Under the pieces are notes generated by a model. It did not search any database and was not told the DNA's origin. It was given only the letters and a program-made list of their open reading frames with translations. DNA of 52,692 bases, taken from positions 6,604-59,295 of the forward strand of contig JAOAAX010000004.1 of assembly GCA_026418675.1 (NCBI GenBank), read 5' to 3'. Shown here piece by piece: positions 52,263 through 52,692 of this stretch; position 1 is the stretch's first letter, and the number at the start of each line of letters is the position of its first letter. The translations under genes and the position numbers were made by a program. The stretch is from Chthoniobacterales bacterium (GTDB lineage Bacteria; Verrucomicrobiota; Verrucomicrobiia; Chthoniobacterales; DYNR01).

Positions 52263-52692
52263 ATGGCCTACATTGACCAATTCTTTCGCGTCCTTATTGA
52301 AGCTGGCGGCTCCGACCTCCACCTCGCTCAAGGCCAACCTCCCAAAATCCGCCGCCACGGCGATATCCTTCCCATCCGCGAAGAACCCCTCACAGGCGAT
52401 GAAATGGCTTACATGCTCAGCGAAATTTGCTCCCCCGAACGCTGGCAGCGCTTCGAAGAATCTGGCGACCTCGACTTCGCTTACGAAATGGACGAATCTT
52501 CCCGCTTCCGTTGCAATTACCTCAAACAGGCCAACGGTTACGGTGCCGTATTCCGCATCATCCCAACCCGCATCCTTACGCTCGAACAACTCAACGTTCC
52601 ACCCGTCATCAAAACCTTCGGTGAAATGCGCGGAGGAATCGTCCTTGTTACTGGCCCAACTGGCTCCGGCAAATCCACAACTCTCGCTGCTC
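52263..52692 (+). CDS. Second PilT-family ATPase (partial, cut by window end)
   Basis: From ATG 52263 an open frame runs without a stop to the end of the window (143 codons). It starts MAYIDQFFRVLIEAGGSDLHLAQGQPP, as PilT and PilU do, and the Walker A GPTGSGKST is visible near codons 132-140. The remainder lies outside. The 109-base gap before it is almost free of G on the plus strand (3 G, 45 C), with no clear ribosome binding site. A tandem PilT pair suggests either duplication or a PilT/PilU pair. Confidence 0.85.
   Translation, partial: MAYIDQFFRVLIEAGGSDLHLAQGQPPKIRRHGDILPIREEPLTGDEMAYMLSEICSPERWQRFEESGDLDFAYEMDESSRFRCNYLKQANGYGAVFRIIPTRILTLEQLNVPPVIKTFGEMRGGIVLVTGPTGSGKSTTLAA

Overview
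The window most likely comes from a Verrucomicrobiota chromosome of mid-range GC. The main evidence is a pilus-type operon (12.8-17.2 kb) and a separate secretin (35.8-38.2 kb) that resemble the Amuc_1098-1102 locus of Akkermansia, including a recognisable Amuc_1100-like protein. A class II xylose isomerase, an exosortase with an EpsI partner and a DUF4340 protein fit that reading. Unlike Akkermansia, this organism has flagellar genes (fliD, fliS) and chemoreceptors, so it should be motile. No insertion sequence, phage, CRISPR array or rRNA gene was seen.

Layout. 0-6.6 kb: a secreted protein of unknown role, a soluble PAS chemoreceptor, xylA and xylB (with a strong terminator between them), and a lipoprotein amidase. 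6.6-12.8 kb: nuoA, a Dabb protein, then exosortase - EpsI-like - PAP2 phosphatase - second amidase, and a convergent glycosyltransferase. 12.8-17.2 kb: the pilus-like operon. 17.2-20.6 kb, minus strand: folB-trpC-mutY-trpB, every junction overlapping by 4 bases. 20.6-24.8 kb, minus: exopolysaccharide export protein, tyrosine autokinase and an outer-membrane barrel. 24.86-25.03 kb: tRNA-Asp(GTC) and tRNA-Leu(CAG). 25-27.8 kb, minus: a DUF2851 protein, a fumarylacetoacetase-family enzyme and a pseudopilin. 27.9-29.5 kb: a membrane chemoreceptor with a haem-c motif. 29.5-32.5 kb, minus: fliD - unknown - fliS - a possible export chaperone. 32.7-38.2 kb, minus: folC, a TonB-like protein, a Nudix protein and the secretin. 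38.4-41.6 kb: gatB, a ketoacyl synthase and queF. 41.6-44.9 kb, minus: a six-PAS protein and a lipoprotein gene interrupted by a stop codon. 45-52.7 kb: a CbiX-like chelatase, a lipoprotein, a DUF4340 protein, DAHP synthase, then an UPF0173 hydrolase - rnc - hldE-type transferase - pilT operon and a second pilT cut by the window end.

Chromosome-scale signal. The plus strand is G-rich from base 1 to about 44.8 kb and C-rich from about 45.0 kb to the end, whichever strand is coding. Hand counts in non-coding gaps: 56 G/10 C at 5721-5886, 17/3 at 27241-27291, 21/5 at 44044-44112, then 14/38 at 47694-47838 and 3/45 at 52154-52262. A G-to-C switch in this direction is what a replication terminus gives, so the window probably spans it. 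The same bias shapes proteins: minus-strand genes on the left are rich in Pro, Thr, Ser and His, and plus-strand genes there in Gly, Val, Trp and Arg; the pattern reverses on the right.

How the genes fit together. The secretin, PilM/PilN-like fusion, Amuc_1100-like and Amuc_1099-like proteins, pseudopilin and two retraction ATPases form most of a type IV pilus-like machine spread over several loci. The exosortase set, BY-kinase and export protein belong to exopolysaccharide or sorted-protein surface assembly. Two chemoreceptors and the flagellar genes serve motility. The rest is housekeeping: folate, tryptophan and aromatic synthesis, queuosine, amidotransferase and DNA repair.
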